Below, one piece after another: positions 24,997 through 33,932 of a stretch of DNA of 64,000 nucleotides. Under the pieces are notes generated by a model. It was not told where the DNA came from. It saw only the letters and a program-made list of their open reading frames with translations, and made no database searches. The stretch is from Streptomyces achromogenes. GTDB taxonomy: Bacteria; Actinomycetota; Actinomycetes; Streptomycetales; Streptomycetaceae. Each line of letters begins with the position of its first letter. Within the stretch, counting starts at the first letter, position 1. Where the stretch lies: contig NZ_JAUSYH010000001.1 in assembly GCF_030816715.1 (NCBI RefSeq), positions 310,001 to 374,000 on the forward strand, given 5' to 3'. The translations under genes and the position numbers were made by a program.

Positions 24997-26755
24997 CTCC
25001 CGCGGGCAGCAGCACGGTCAGCGCCCCCGGCCTGACCTCGGCGGTGAGCCGTCGGCCTCGCGTCACGGGATCACCGTCGAGCTCTCGGGACTGCACGGAG
25101 TCGAACGCCAGCTCGGCCCGTCGGAAGGTGAAGAATTCCACCGGGACGCCGTTGCGGTCGCCGTCCTCCGTCGAAGGGGTGTCGGCGGCCGACGGCCGGA
25201 CCCCCTTCGCGCCGCCGCGCACCAGCGTGGCCAGCGCGCGCGTCCAGCCGCCGATGCCGCGCGGGTCGAGGAGCAGCAGGTCGAGCAGGCCGTCGTCGGG
25301 GCGGGCGGCGGGCAGGAGTGTCGTCCCGCCCTGCACGGTGCCGACGTTGCCGATGAGCACCATGCGGGCCGTGCGGCGCAGGGCGGGGGCGTCGTCGAGC
25401 CGGACGGTCAGGCGCATCCGCGGTGTGCGCAGTGTGCCGATACCGGCCAGTACGTAGGCGGGCCAGCCCAGGACGGACTTGGCACGATCGTTGGTGTGCT
25501 CCATGATCGCCGCGTCCAGACCCGCTCCGGACATGGCGGCGAAGTGGGTGGCGGGGAGGGCGTCGCCCTCGATGCGGCCGAGGTCGAGGCGGTGCGGCGT
25601 GCCGCGCAGTGCGGCATCGAGCGCGTCGGTGGGAGACAGGGGCAGTCCGAGGTTGCGGGCCAGCAGATTGCCGGTGCCGCAGGGCACGACGGCCAGCGGT
25701 ACCCCGCTGCCGGCCAGTGCGTCCGCCGCCGCGCGCAGGGTGCCGTCGCCGCCGCAGACCACGACCAGTCCCGCGCCGTCCCGGAGTGCGCCCGCCGTCT
25801 GACCGGTGCCCGGGTCCTCGGCCGTGGTCTCGATGAACACCGGTGCGCGGTAGCCGTGTCTGTCCAGGATGCCGCGCAGCGCCTCGCGATCGGCTGCACC
25901 GGTCACCGTGGGGTTGATGATCACCGCGGCGCGGCCTTCGCCCGATGCACCCGTGCGCGTTGCCGTGCCCGTGCGCGTACTCGCCGAGGACGGCGCCGGG
26001 CTCACGTCGGCCGCGGCGGTCACGGTGGCGTCGGTGAGCAGGGCGCGGCCGACGATCAGCAGGGACAGGCTGCCGTTGACCAGCCCGCCCATGACGTCGG
26101 TGGGGTGGTGCATGCCCCGGTAGAGGCGGGCGAGGGCGACGACCGCCGGGACGACCAGCAGCAGACCGCCGACGATCCGCCGCCACGGCCCGCGGAGCCG
26201 GGACAGCGCGAGTACCGCGAGTCCGCCGTAGACCGCGGTGGCCGCGCCGGTGTGGCCCGAGGTGTAGCTGGAGGTGGGCGGAGAGGCGTCGAGGCGGTGC
26301 ACTTCGGGACGATGGCGGTCCACCGCCTCGGTGATGACCAGGAAGACCAGCGACTGAAGGGACACGGCGACGGCGAGGAAGGCCGCCTGACGCCACATCG
26401 GCAGCCGGGGTATCAGGATCAGACCCGCGCAGGCCAGGACGGTGACGGCGATCACCGTGAGGGTGTTGCCGGCCTCCGATCCGAAGAACGACAGGGTGGT
26501 GAGGGTTCCGGTCCGGGCGTTTTCCAAGCCCTCGTCGACGTCGTCCTCGACCGTCATCGGCCACAGTCCGCGAGCCGGGCCGGTGATCAGCAGTCCGCAT
26601 CCCACCATGACCGCGCCCTGGCAGATCGTCAGTGCCCCTATGCGCGCGGCGGCCCGGCCGGTTCCTCGAGGCAGCGCGAACGAGCGGCCGACCCGGTCGG
26701 TCCCTGGTCTGCGGCCAGGAAACTCGGCCGGTCTTTCCGGTGCGGCGGTCGGCAT
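24989..26755 (-). CDS. PAP2 phosphatase-diacylglycerol kinase fusion protein
   Basis: A 588-residue fusion. The first ~270 residues are a multi-helix PAP2 domain (VDRHRPEVHRLD, SSYTSGHTGAATA, RLYRGMHHPTDVMGG). After a Ser/Thr linker, residues ~295-588 are a DAGK/LCB5 lipid kinase with VVVCGGDGTLRAAADAL, PCGTGNLLARNLGLP and a C-terminal SRELDGDPV strand. The two halves run opposite reactions on diacylglycerol/phosphatidate. GGGAGA five bases before ATG 26755 fixes the start; the frame is open to 27181. It is the first gene of the coupled operon with YihY and PAP2. Confidence 0.9.
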   Translation of the reverse strand: MPTAAPERPAEFPGRRPGTDRVGRSFALPRGTGRAAARIGALTICQGAVMVGCGLLITGPARGLWPMTVEDDVDEGLENARTGTLTTLSFFGSEAGNTLTVIAVTVLACAGLILIPRLPMWRQAAFLAVAVSLQSLVFLVITEAVDRHRPEVHRLDASPPTSSYTSGHTGAATAVYGGLAVLALSRLRGPWRRIVGGLLLVVPAVVALARLYRGMHHPTDVMGGLVNGSLSLLIVGRALLTDATVTAAADVSPAPSSASTRTGTATRTGASGEGRAAVIINPTVTGAADREALRGILDRHGYRAPVFIETTAEDPGTGQTAGALRDGAGLVVVCGGDGTLRAAADALAGSGVPLAVVPCGTGNLLARNLGLPLSPTDALDAALRGTPHRLDLGRIEGDALPATHFAAMSGAGLDAAIMEHTNDRAKSVLGWPAYVLAGIGTLRTPRMRLTVRLDDAPALRRTARMVLIGNVGTVQGGTTLLPAARPDDGLLDLLLLDPRGIGGWTRALATLVRGGAKGVRPSAADTPSTEDGDRNGVPVEFFTFRRAELAFDSVQSRELDGDPVTRGRRLTAEVRPGALTVLLPAGGE

Positions 26756-27184
26756 CAGGTCTCCCACGGGTAGGCACGGCACGGCGTGTCGACCCGAGGC
26801 GTGCAGGCCGACGCACCGCCGTGTGCCCCCGAAAGCGCCGCGCAGACCTGACCCCGGCGAACAACTCGGCCTACGTGAACGCCTGCTCCCTGCGTGCCGC
26901 CGCAGGCCGGTCGTCCGTCTGACCGAGGGACACCTACCCCCCATAGATCCGATGTATCCGCTCCCCTGCACTGTCGGGTTCTTGTCTGTCGTGGGCAACA
27001 CCCCGGGAAAGCACACTATCTTCGCCCTCCTTTCGTCGCGACTCTTACCCACACCTAGACGCGACCACCGCCATGCCTCTATAAATCCATCCGATGTCTC
27101 TCGTTCCGGGGCGGCGGAAAGACCGCGCCCCGGTCGGCAGTCCGCTCCCCCACGCCCTCCCCCCGACACACGGAGCCGCACCCC
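26756..27184. other. Divergent promoter region with repeated ATCCGATGT motif
   Basis: About 430 bp without a gene, between the lipid operon and the fucosidase. The 9-mer ATCCGATGT occurs at 26947-26955 and 27089-27097; the second copy sits in the perfect odd palindrome CATCCGATG. The AT-rich TATAAAT at 27080-27086 is unusual in this genome and could be a -10 element. These look like operator and promoter sites for the fucosidase; the assignment is inferred. Confidence 0.4.
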
Positions 27185-29248
27185 ATGTCCTCGTCCTCAG
27201 CCCGCCTCAGCAGACGCTCTCTGATGAAGGCCGCCGCCCTCGCCGGAGGTCTCGCGGCCTTCGGTCTGCCGCAGGGCCTGTGGCCCACCGCGGCCCAGGC
27301 GTACACCGTCCCCTCGAAGATGGACTGGTGGTATCAGGCCAGGTTCGGCATGTTCATCCACTTCGGGTCCTACTCCCACCTCGGCCAGGGCGAGTGGGCG
27401 TTCGACAGCCAGCAGTGGAGCAAGGCGAACTACCAGACCCAGGTCACCCAGAACTTCGACCCGACCCGGTTCGACGCCACCGCCATCGCCGAGCTGGCCG
27501 AGAACGCCGGCATGAAATACCTCGTGATCACCGCCAAGCACCACGAGGGCTTCGCGATGTGGGACTCCGACGTGGCCGGCTTCACCGACACCACGGGCAC
27601 CAAGCGGTACAACCTGCACGACTACCACGGCGTCCAGACCGACCCGCTCATGGAACTCAAGGCGGCGTGCGAAAGCCGTGGCATCAAGTTCTGCCTGTAC
27701 TACTCGATACTCGACTGGAACCACCCTTCGCAGACCGACCGTCACGAGGGCGGTCTCACCACGATGTCCTCGCAGGCCGCCCGCACCGCCTACATCGCCG
27801 ACCTGAAGGCGCAGCTTCAGGAACTCCTGGACCGCTACGACCCGGCTCTGCTGTGGTTCGACGGCGACTGGTTCGACGAGCCGTCCAGCCCCACCCTCGA
27901 AGACTGGTGGGTGACGTCGGACGGCGTCGACCTCTACAACTGGCTGATCGCCCGCAAGCCCGGCCTCATCGTCAACGAACGGGTCAAGCGGGACCGCGGT
28001 CTCGGCGACTACGCGGTCGCGGAGTTCGGGATACCCGGCGCTCCGATGAGCCGACCGTGGGAGCGGTGCGCCACCATGAACGGCGCCTGGGGCTACAACG
28101 CGTCGCGTGAGAACTCGTACCGATCCGTCACGGACATCGTGCAGGAGCTCGTCACGGTCGTCTCCCGGGACGGCAATCTCCTGCTGAACATCGGCCCCAA
28201 GGGCGACGGCTCGGTCACCACGGGGACCCAGACCGTCCTGAACGGCCTGGCCTCGTGGATGTCGACGTACGGCGACAGCATTCACGGCACCAGCGGCAGC
28301 CCGTCGGTCACCGAGCCCGCATGGGGCAGGCTCACCAAGAAGAGCGGCAAGCTGTTCGCCCATGTCTTCACCTGGCCCACGGACGGCAAGCTCCGGATCC
28401 CCGCGATCGACAACACGATCAACCGCGTCTACCTGATGAACGATCCGTCGGTCTCGCTGCCGTACACCGCCACCGACCAGATCAGCGTCACCGTGCCGGC
28501 CGCCGCGCCGGACGCGAGGGTCTCCGTGGTGTGCGTCGAGGTCCAGGGCATGCCCGTGAGCCCCTCCGCACCGGCGGTGTTCCAGCACGTCGACTACCAG
28601 GGCACTCGCGCCGACCTGCCGCTGGGCAGCTACACCTCCTCCCAGCTCTCCGCCGCCGGTCTGGGGCCCGCCATGGCGTCCTCCCTCCGGGTGCCCGCCG
28701 GGTTCCGGGTGACGGGCTACTCCGGTGACAACTTCACCGGCACCGCCTGGACGTTCACCTCGGACACCCCCGACCTCCGGGTGACCGGCAACAACGACGC
28801 CATCGCCTCCGTGAAGGTGACGTTCGCCCCCGCCACGTACTTCCGCCTGACCAACGTCACGAACAACCTGGTCCTGGACAGCGGCGGCAACGTCGCCGCC
28901 GGCTCCAACCTGAAACAGTGGGAGGCGGTGAACTCCACCAATCTCCAGTGGCAGGCCGTCGAACTCGGCAACGGCTACTACAGGCTCGTCAACCGCACCA
29001 ACGGCATGGTCGCCGACGGCTGGGGCTCCACCGCCGACGGCGACCCCGCGCGGCAGAAGGCCTGGGACGGCGGCGACGCCCAGCAGTGGCAGATCACCCA
29101 CCGCGGCCAGGGCCGGTACTCGATCGCCAACCGCCGTACAGGACTGGTCCTCGACGGCGGCGGGCACGTCACCTCGGGGGCCGTGACCAAACAGTGGACG
29201 TGGCAGCAGAGCACCAACCTGCTGTGGACGATCAAACCGGTCGGCTGA
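27185..29248 (+). CDS. Secreted alpha-L-fucosidase (GH29) with crystallin-like and ricin-type domains
   Basis: A 687-residue exported enzyme. A Tat signal (SRRSLMKAAALAGG) is followed by a GH29 catalytic domain, residues ~40-375. This has WWYQARFGMFIHFGSYS, ITAKHHEGFAMWDS, and LLWFDGDWFDEP, the nucleophile Asp region. A C-terminal beta domain follows, then a beta/gamma-crystallin-like unit (~residues 460-555, FQHVDYQGTRADL). The last part is a ricin-type carbohydrate-binding trefoil (~560-687, with repeated QW motifs such as NLQWQAV and AQQWQIT). The extra domains suggest binding to complex glycans. Two hairpins follow the stop. Confidence 0.92.
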   Translation: MSSSSARLSRRSLMKAAALAGGLAAFGLPQGLWPTAAQAYTVPSKMDWWYQARFGMFIHFGSYSHLGQGEWAFDSQQWSKANYQTQVTQNFDPTRFDATAIAELAENAGMKYLVITAKHHEGFAMWDSDVAGFTDTTGTKRYNLHDYHGVQTDPLMELKAACESRGIKFCLYYSILDWNHPSQTDRHEGGLTTMSSQAARTAYIADLKAQLQELLDRYDPALLWFDGDWFDEPSSPTLEDWWVTSDGVDLYNWLIARKPGLIVNERVKRDRGLGDYAVAEFGIPGAPMSRPWERCATMNGAWGYNASRENSYRSVTDIVQELVTVVSRDGNLLLNIGPKGDGSVTTGTQTVLNGLASWMSTYGDSIHGTSGSPSVTEPAWGRLTKKSGKLFAHVFTWPTDGKLRIPAIDNTINRVYLMNDPSVSLPYTATDQISVTVPAAAPDARVSVVCVEVQGMPVSPSAPAVFQHVDYQGTRADLPLGSYTSSQLSAAGLGPAMASSLRVPAGFRVTGYSGDNFTGTAWTFTSDTPDLRVTGNNDAIASVKVTFAPATYFRLTNVTNNLVLDSGGNVAAGSNLKQWEAVNSTNLQWQAVELGNGYYRLVNRTNGMVADGWGSTADGDPARQKAWDGGDAQQWQITHRGQGRYSIANRRTGLVLDGGGHVTSGAVTKQWTWQQSTNLLWTIKPVG

Positions 29249-29309
29249 CCGGCGCCCCGTCGTCGGCACGCCCCCGGTCCTGACGGGCGGGCCCTGAAAT
29301 CCGCAGGTC

Positions 29310-29374
29310 GGCTCGGGGGATGCGGGCGTTCCCCCGAGCCCAGCCGCGCAGCCGGCGGTCCGCCGGCTGCGCGG
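29310..29374 (+). terminator. Tandem terminator hairpins after the fucosidase
   Basis: Two hairpins in a row. The first (29310-29340) has 11-bp arms, GGCTCGGGGGA paired with TCCCCCGAGCC. The second (29344-29374) is a near-continuous 31-base palindrome with 15-bp arms, CCGCGCAGCCGGCGG. Both lie within 130 bp of the stop. Confidence 0.75.
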
Positions 29375-29969
29375 CCGTGAGGTCCCGGTAACCCGCGTGT
29401 CCCTGGCCTGATATGTGCGGTGCCGGGCCGTCCCGCCGCTCGAACAAAACCCACCAGTAACCCACCTGAGCGGCCTGCCGAGCCGTTGTGCGCATCGACC
29501 GCGCGGCGGCCGACGGGTCCGCGTCGAAGCTGCTCTTCGAAGGGGGGAGCAGACCGCGACAAAAGGCCACGTAGGGCCTGGACGGGCACGTCGAGTAGGC
29601 GGGGAATGGCCGCCATTCCGGTCCCCGCGAGGGCCGGAAGCCACCTACGGCCGATCGCCGATCGCGAGGCCTCCCTCCCCTCTTCGCCCGACGACAGCAG
29701 TCAAAAGGAAACATAATTCAACGCACGCTTCTTGACAGGGCTTCAGACACCCGTTGTCATTGAGCCGCCAGACGGCAGACACACACCTCCTCCCGTCAGC
29801 CGGTCTCGGACCCGATGCAGCCCTACCGGGCTTCAGCCGTACCAGGCCCTTACCCGCCCAGGTCGCCCGCGCCCGGCTCCCCCTCCCCGCTTCGGTCACG
29901 CACGCCGCACCGCCGCGCCGCGTCCGAACGGACACGAGTCCGGGACCTCGAAGATGAGGTGAAAGAAGC
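29375..29969 (+). other. Intergenic region upstream of GH43 gene
   Basis: About 600 bp. Open frames on both strands are low-complexity and unsupported. A relatively AT-rich segment near 29700-29765 with TTGACAGGG is the best candidate promoter area. No CGAAAC-N-TTCG site was seen here. Confidence 0.4.
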
Positions 29970-31475
29970 ATGTCCCGAGGAACGTCTTCCGGCCGTGGCC
30001 GTGGCCGCAGAGCAGGGCGCGCCGCCGTCGCCCTCCTGCTGAGCCTGCTGGCAGCCGCCGCCGCACTCCTCATGCCCGCCTCGGCCGCCCAGGCCGCGAG
30101 CACCGTGACGTTCACGACCGGTGCGTCACGGACCGACACCAGCGGCAACGCCCTGCAGCTGCACGGCATGGGCATCATCAAGGTCGGTGACACCTGGTAC
30201 GGCTTCGGTGAGAACAAGTCGGGCGAGACCTCGTCCAACACGGCCTTCCAGGCCATCGCCTGCTACAGCTCGACCGACCTGGCCAACTGGACGTACCGGG
30301 GCGACGCGTTGTCCCTGCAGGCCAGTGGTGACCTCGGCCCCTCCCGGGTGGTCGAGCGGCCGAAGGTGATCTACAACGCCACCACCCAGAAGTACGTGAT
30401 GTACGTGCACATCGACAGCCCCGACTACTCCGAGGCCAAGGTCGGCGTCGCCACCAGCAGCACGCCGTGCGGTCCCTACGACTACCGGGGCAGCTCCCGC
30501 CCGCTCGGCCAACTGAGCCGTGACATAGGCCTGTTCCAGGACACCGACGGCACCGCCTACCTGATGTCGGAGGACCGCAACAACGGCCTCCGCATCGACC
30601 TGCTCTCCAGCGACTACCTCACCCCGGTCAGCACGGTCGCCATCCTGGGCAGCGGTGGCGGCGCCAACAGTTTCGAGTCGCCCGCGATGGTCAAGGCCAA
30701 CGGTGTCTACTACCTGCTGGCCTCGCACCTGACGGGCTGGAGCCTGAACGACAACGTCTACTCGACCGCCACCTCCGTCAGCGGCACATGGTCGGCGATG
30801 AGGAACTTCGCCGCCCCGGGCACCAAGACGTACGGCAGCCAGACCGCCAACATCATCACGGTGGCCGGCGCCTCCGGCACGACGTACATCTACGCCGGTG
30901 ACCGCTGGAACCCCTCCGACCTCGGCGCGTCCCAGCTCATCTGGCTGCCGCTGACCATCAGCGGTACGACGGTGAACCTCGGCCAGTACCCGACCTGGTC
31001 GCTGGATGTCCAGGCAGGCACCTGGACGCCCAACAGCGGCGTACCGACAGCGGCGGCCCACACCCTGACGAACTCCGCCGACTCCCTGCTGCTCGACGTC
31101 GCCGGCGGGTCCGCCGCCTCCAACGCCAACATCGTCCAGGCGACCGGTACCGGCGGGGCGAGCCAGCGATGGACGCTCACCAAGGTCTCCTCGAACATCT
31201 ACACGCTCAAGAACGTCAACAGCGGGCTGTGCCTGGACGTCCCCAGCAAGTCGACCGCCGAGAACCGCCAGCTCATCCAGTGGGCCTGCAACGGCGGCAC
31301 CAACCAGCAGTTCTTCTTCGACCTGGTCGGCAGTTACACCGGCAGCGTCTACATGCTGGTGGCCGTGCACAGCGGACTGAACATCGGTGTGCTGAACAAC
31401 GCGACGACGACCGGAGCGGCAGTCGTCCAACTGACGGGCACGGGCGCGACGAGCCAGAAGTGGACCGTCGGCTGA
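29970..31475 (+). CDS. Secreted GH43 glycoside hydrolase (exo-1,3-galactanase-like) with ricin-type domain
   Basis: A 501-residue exported enzyme. It has a twin-basic signal (RRAGRAAVALLLSLLAAAAALLM), then a five-bladed propeller domain, residues ~45-350. The start of that domain (LQLHGMGIIKVGDTWYGFGE), the strands RPKVIYNATTQKYVMYVH and FESPAMVKANGVYYLL, and its overall length match GH43 galactan-active enzymes (subfamily 24-like). A ricin-type trefoil (CBM13, ~residues 365-501) closes the protein. It neighbours the GH29 gene; both could act on arabinogalactan side chains. The exact substrate is inferred. Confidence 0.85.
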   Translation: MSRGTSSGRGRGRRAGRAAVALLLSLLAAAAALLMPASAAQAASTVTFTTGASRTDTSGNALQLHGMGIIKVGDTWYGFGENKSGETSSNTAFQAIACYSSTDLANWTYRGDALSLQASGDLGPSRVVERPKVIYNATTQKYVMYVHIDSPDYSEAKVGVATSSTPCGPYDYRGSSRPLGQLSRDIGLFQDTDGTAYLMSEDRNNGLRIDLLSSDYLTPVSTVAILGSGGGANSFESPAMVKANGVYYLLASHLTGWSLNDNVYSTATSVSGTWSAMRNFAAPGTKTYGSQTANIITVAGASGTTYIYAGDRWNPSDLGASQLIWLPLTISGTTVNLGQYPTWSLDVQAGTWTPNSGVPTAAAHTLTNSADSLLLDVAGGSAASNANIVQATGTGGASQRWTLTKVSSNIYTLKNVNSGLCLDVPSKSTAENRQLIQWACNGGTNQQFFFDLVGSYTGSVYMLVAVHSGLNIGVLNNATTTGAAVVQLTGTGATSQKWTVG

Positions 31476-31682
31476 CACCCTTGCGGCGAGGGCGACGAGG
31501 CGGGAGGCCACCGCACGCGGTGTGATCTACGCCACAAATACGGTCTCGCGCGCGTACATCCGCCGATCGCGAGCATGCGCGTCCTACAGCTCGGAACAAG
31601 GCCCTCCCCCCGGCCACCGAGCTCCGTCGTCCCCACGCCCACCCCCCCAGGGCAGTGGGGACGACGCATGCCCGCCGGAGGT

Positions 31683-31736
31683 GTGTTCCGAAAGCGTTGT
31701 CCGCCCTGCGGGCAGACGAGGCCGCTTTCGGAACAC
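31683..31736. terminator. Bidirectional terminator
   Basis: Perfect 14-bp arms GTGTTCCGAAAGCG and CGCTTTCGGAACAC, with a further inner stem (GTCCGCCC/GGGCAGAC). It lies between the convergent GH43 and DUF5302 genes, 10 bp from the latter's stop. Confidence 0.75.
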
Positions 31737-31746
31737 GCCCCGGAAA

Positions 31747-31986
31747 TCAGCCGCTCTTGCGACGGAACGAGCGCTGGCTGGCAGCCGGACCGTGCGTGCC
31801 GTGCACCTTCGACGTGTCACTGTTCGCGGCTACGTCGGCGGCGTCCGCCTGCAACCCTCGCTTGCGCGCCAGGGCTTCTCGAAACTTGCGCTTCAAGTCG
31901 TCCTGGCCGTCGTCGTCGGGCGCGGGGGCGCCCTCCTCGCCGTCGACGGGCTCCGCGCTTTCGGACGGTGAAGACTCTCCAGCCAT
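31747..31986 (-). CDS. DUF5302 family small protein
   Basis: A 79-residue acidic-then-basic protein. The middle helix DDLKRKFREALARKRG and the tail KVHGTHGPAASQRSFRRKSG are the conserved parts of DUF5302, a small actinobacterial family of unknown role. AGGAGG five to six bases before ATG 31986 marks the start; an upstream in-frame ATG at 32019 lacks one. It is transcribed after the YihY gene on the same strand. Confidence 0.85.
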   Translation of the reverse strand: MAGESSPSESAEPVDGEEGAPAPDDDGQDDLKRKFREALARKRGLQADAADVAANSDTSKVHGTHGPAASQRSFRRKSG

Positions 31987-32125
31987 GGTGACCTCCTGGG
32001 ACCGGGCAGTGGAAAGCACAGCTTGTCATGCCGGGCGCCGCTCGCGGCTCCGCGTCCTGCAACGTCGACGACGAGGCGCGCGGCTGCCGGGCCGGCCCGT
32101 AGGCCACGGCGTCCCCTCCCCCCGC

Positions 32126-33064
32126 TCACCGTCCCGTCGCGCCGCGCTTCCCACGGCGACGGACCACGTCCTCGCGCACCGTGCGCCAGCGGGCGCGCGC
32201 CTGTTCCCGCACGTCCTCCCACTGGCGGCGGACCTCGTGCTCGGAGGGGCGCAGCCCCTGGCGGATACGCGCGAGCTCCTCGCTCACCTCACGTCCGAGC
32301 ACCGCCGAGGCGACGATGACGAGCATGGCGGCGAACAGCGCCGAGAGCATGGCGAAGACGGCGCCGACCACGCCGTAGCGGTCGGCGTAGGAGTTGAACA
32401 GCCGCGGCAGGTAGAGGGTCGCGCCCCAGGAGTACACGCCGACCAGCACCGCGCCGGTGATCCCGAACGGGATCAGCTCGACGCCCGGGATCCGTTTCGC
32501 CGACAGGATCCAGCCGCTCCACACCAGGAACACCGCGCTCACCGCCGCCCCGCACACCGTCGCCGGCAGCCCTCCCGCCCATCCGCCGAGCACCGCGGAG
32601 ATCCATCCGCCGACCAGGGCGTAGCCGCCGAGAGAGAAGATCCAATACAGCCCGTTGCGTGAGTTGCGCACGCTCAACGGCGAGAGCCCCCAGGTCTGTT
32701 CGACCAGCCGTTGCGCAGCACGCGCGAAACTCAGCACCGAGATCGTCAGGAACAGCACACCGAGCACGCCGGTGCCGGCGTCCGCTTTCTGCGCCGGCGA
32801 GAACAGATACGTCACGGCCTCCGCGCCGGCCCCGGCCAGGTCGTACCGCTGGATGATCCACTGTGCCGCGTCGACCTGGACCATGTCGCCCAGCACGGCC
32901 CCGGCCAGGAGCGTGAGCGGGACCAGCGCGGTGAACGCGCTCGAAGCCAGCGCCATCGAACGGTCGAACCCGATGACTGCCTGGAACCGGCCGACGACGC
33001 GCAGGGCGAAAGCGGGCCGGAGACAGAAGGTCAACGTCCTCAACAGACGCTCACGACGGAGCAC
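32126..33064 (-). CDS. YihY/BrkB-family membrane protein (second copy)
   Basis: A 312-residue protein with about six helices and the family stretches FDRSMALASSAFTALVPLTLL, RAAQRLVEQTWGL and YGVVGAVFAMLSALFAAML. The C-terminal ~45 residues are highly charged (RRQWEDVREQARARWRT). It is only distantly similar to the copy at 24034-24996. The frame is open to 33148; GTG 33064 is chosen because an AAGGAGG lies about 11 bases upstream, but GTG 33100 is possible. Function of the family unknown. Confidence 0.82.
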   Translation of the reverse strand: MLRRERLLRTLTFCLRPAFALRVVGRFQAVIGFDRSMALASSAFTALVPLTLLAGAVLGDMVQVDAAQWIIQRYDLAGAGAEAVTYLFSPAQKADAGTGVLGVLFLTISVLSFARAAQRLVEQTWGLSPLSVRNSRNGLYWIFSLGGYALVGGWISAVLGGWAGGLPATVCGAAVSAVFLVWSGWILSAKRIPGVELIPFGITGAVLVGVYSWGATLYLPRLFNSYADRYGVVGAVFAMLSALFAAMLVIVASAVLGREVSEELARIRQGLRPSEHEVRRQWEDVREQARARWRTVREDVVRRRGKRGATGR

Positions 33065-33250
33065 TGCCCTTGCGCCCTCCTTGCCCGACGGCCCCCTCAC
33101 ACGGCGTGAGCGTAACCGCCGGTGTCCCCTCGCCCGGGAACGCCGCACAGACCACTCCCCCGACCAGCCCCGCGACAGCGCAGCACACCCGAGCCGGCGC
33201 CCCCCTCGCCGCGCGCCACCCCACGCGGTGTCGGTGCCGTGCGGATGCGC

Positions 33251-33790
33251 CTACGCCTGGCGGTGACCGGCGGAAGCAGCGGAGGCGGCGGGAGACCTGA
33301 CGTGAGAGCACATTCCTGCCGCGCCCGCCCTGGGGATGCGCAGCCGGTGCATCAGGTCGCGCGTGAGCCGGGTGTCGAGCGTGGTGCGCCACGTCAGTTC
33401 GGGATACCGGGCGCGCAGATGCGACACCGCCCTCGTACCCAGCCCGCAGGCACGGAACGGTTCGTCGAGGACGACCTCGGTGATCACGCCGTCCGCGCAC
33501 TCGCCGCACACCCGGTACGTCACCTGCCCGACCACCTTGCGGACGTGCACCAGCAGCAGGCACTCCTCGTCCGGACCCTGAGGAGACGCCGCGGGCATCA
33601 GCCGAACGGCGCGATAGGCCAGAAACCTGCGGCGCCACCGGCCCTCTCGCCTGCCGGGGCGCCGATGCCTGCCCCCGCCGCGCTGCGGCGAGGACTGCGC
33701 CCCGGGTCCACGACCGGCGTACGCGCCGCTCCCCACATACGTGTCATCTCCGTGCATGCCGACGCGAGTGCCCCGCACCACCGTTCTCAT
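33251..33790 (-). CDS. GNAT-like acetyltransferase with basic N-terminus
   Basis: About 179 residues. An Arg/Gly-rich start (GGGRHRRPGRREGRWRRRF) leads into a short GNAT core: LLLVHVRKVVGQVTYRV, then ITEVVLDEPFRACGLGTRAV with the acetyl-CoA loop, then SHLRARYPELTWRTT. A Cys pair (VCGEC) lies in the core. Start uncertain: ATG 33790 or ATG 33757; neither has a good ribosome binding site. Substrate unknown. Confidence 0.6.
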   Translation of the reverse strand: MRTVVRGTRVGMHGDDTYVGSGAYAGRGPGAQSSPQRGGGRHRRPGRREGRWRRRFLAYRAVRLMPAASPQGPDEECLLLVHVRKVVGQVTYRVCGECADGVITEVVLDEPFRACGLGTRAVSHLRARYPELTWRTTLDTRLTRDLMHRLRIPRAGAAGMCSHVRSPAASAASAGHRQA

Positions 33791-33850
33791 GACACCGACT
33801 GCGGCAACAGTCACCCTGCGCGGGTCGGGAAGTGCCTCGCCGGATGCGAC

Positions 33851-33912
33851 CGCGGGGTGCGGGGCGCGCGGTGCGGGGCCTGCGGTGCGGGGCGTGCGGT
33901 GCGGGGCTGCGT
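33851..33912. repeat. GC-rich tandem repeat
   Basis: Four to five imperfect copies of a 12-15 base unit containing GTGCGGGGC lie just downstream of the sugar-binding protein stop. The same stretch may act in termination. Confidence 0.6.
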
Positions 33913-33932
33913 GAAGGTGCGTGCCGTGGAGG

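Noticed and set aside
27197..29644. 815-codon minus-strand frame opposite the fucosidase
   Set aside because: A shadow of the GH29 gene, which has clear motifs and a Tat signal; the antisense translation is low-complexity.
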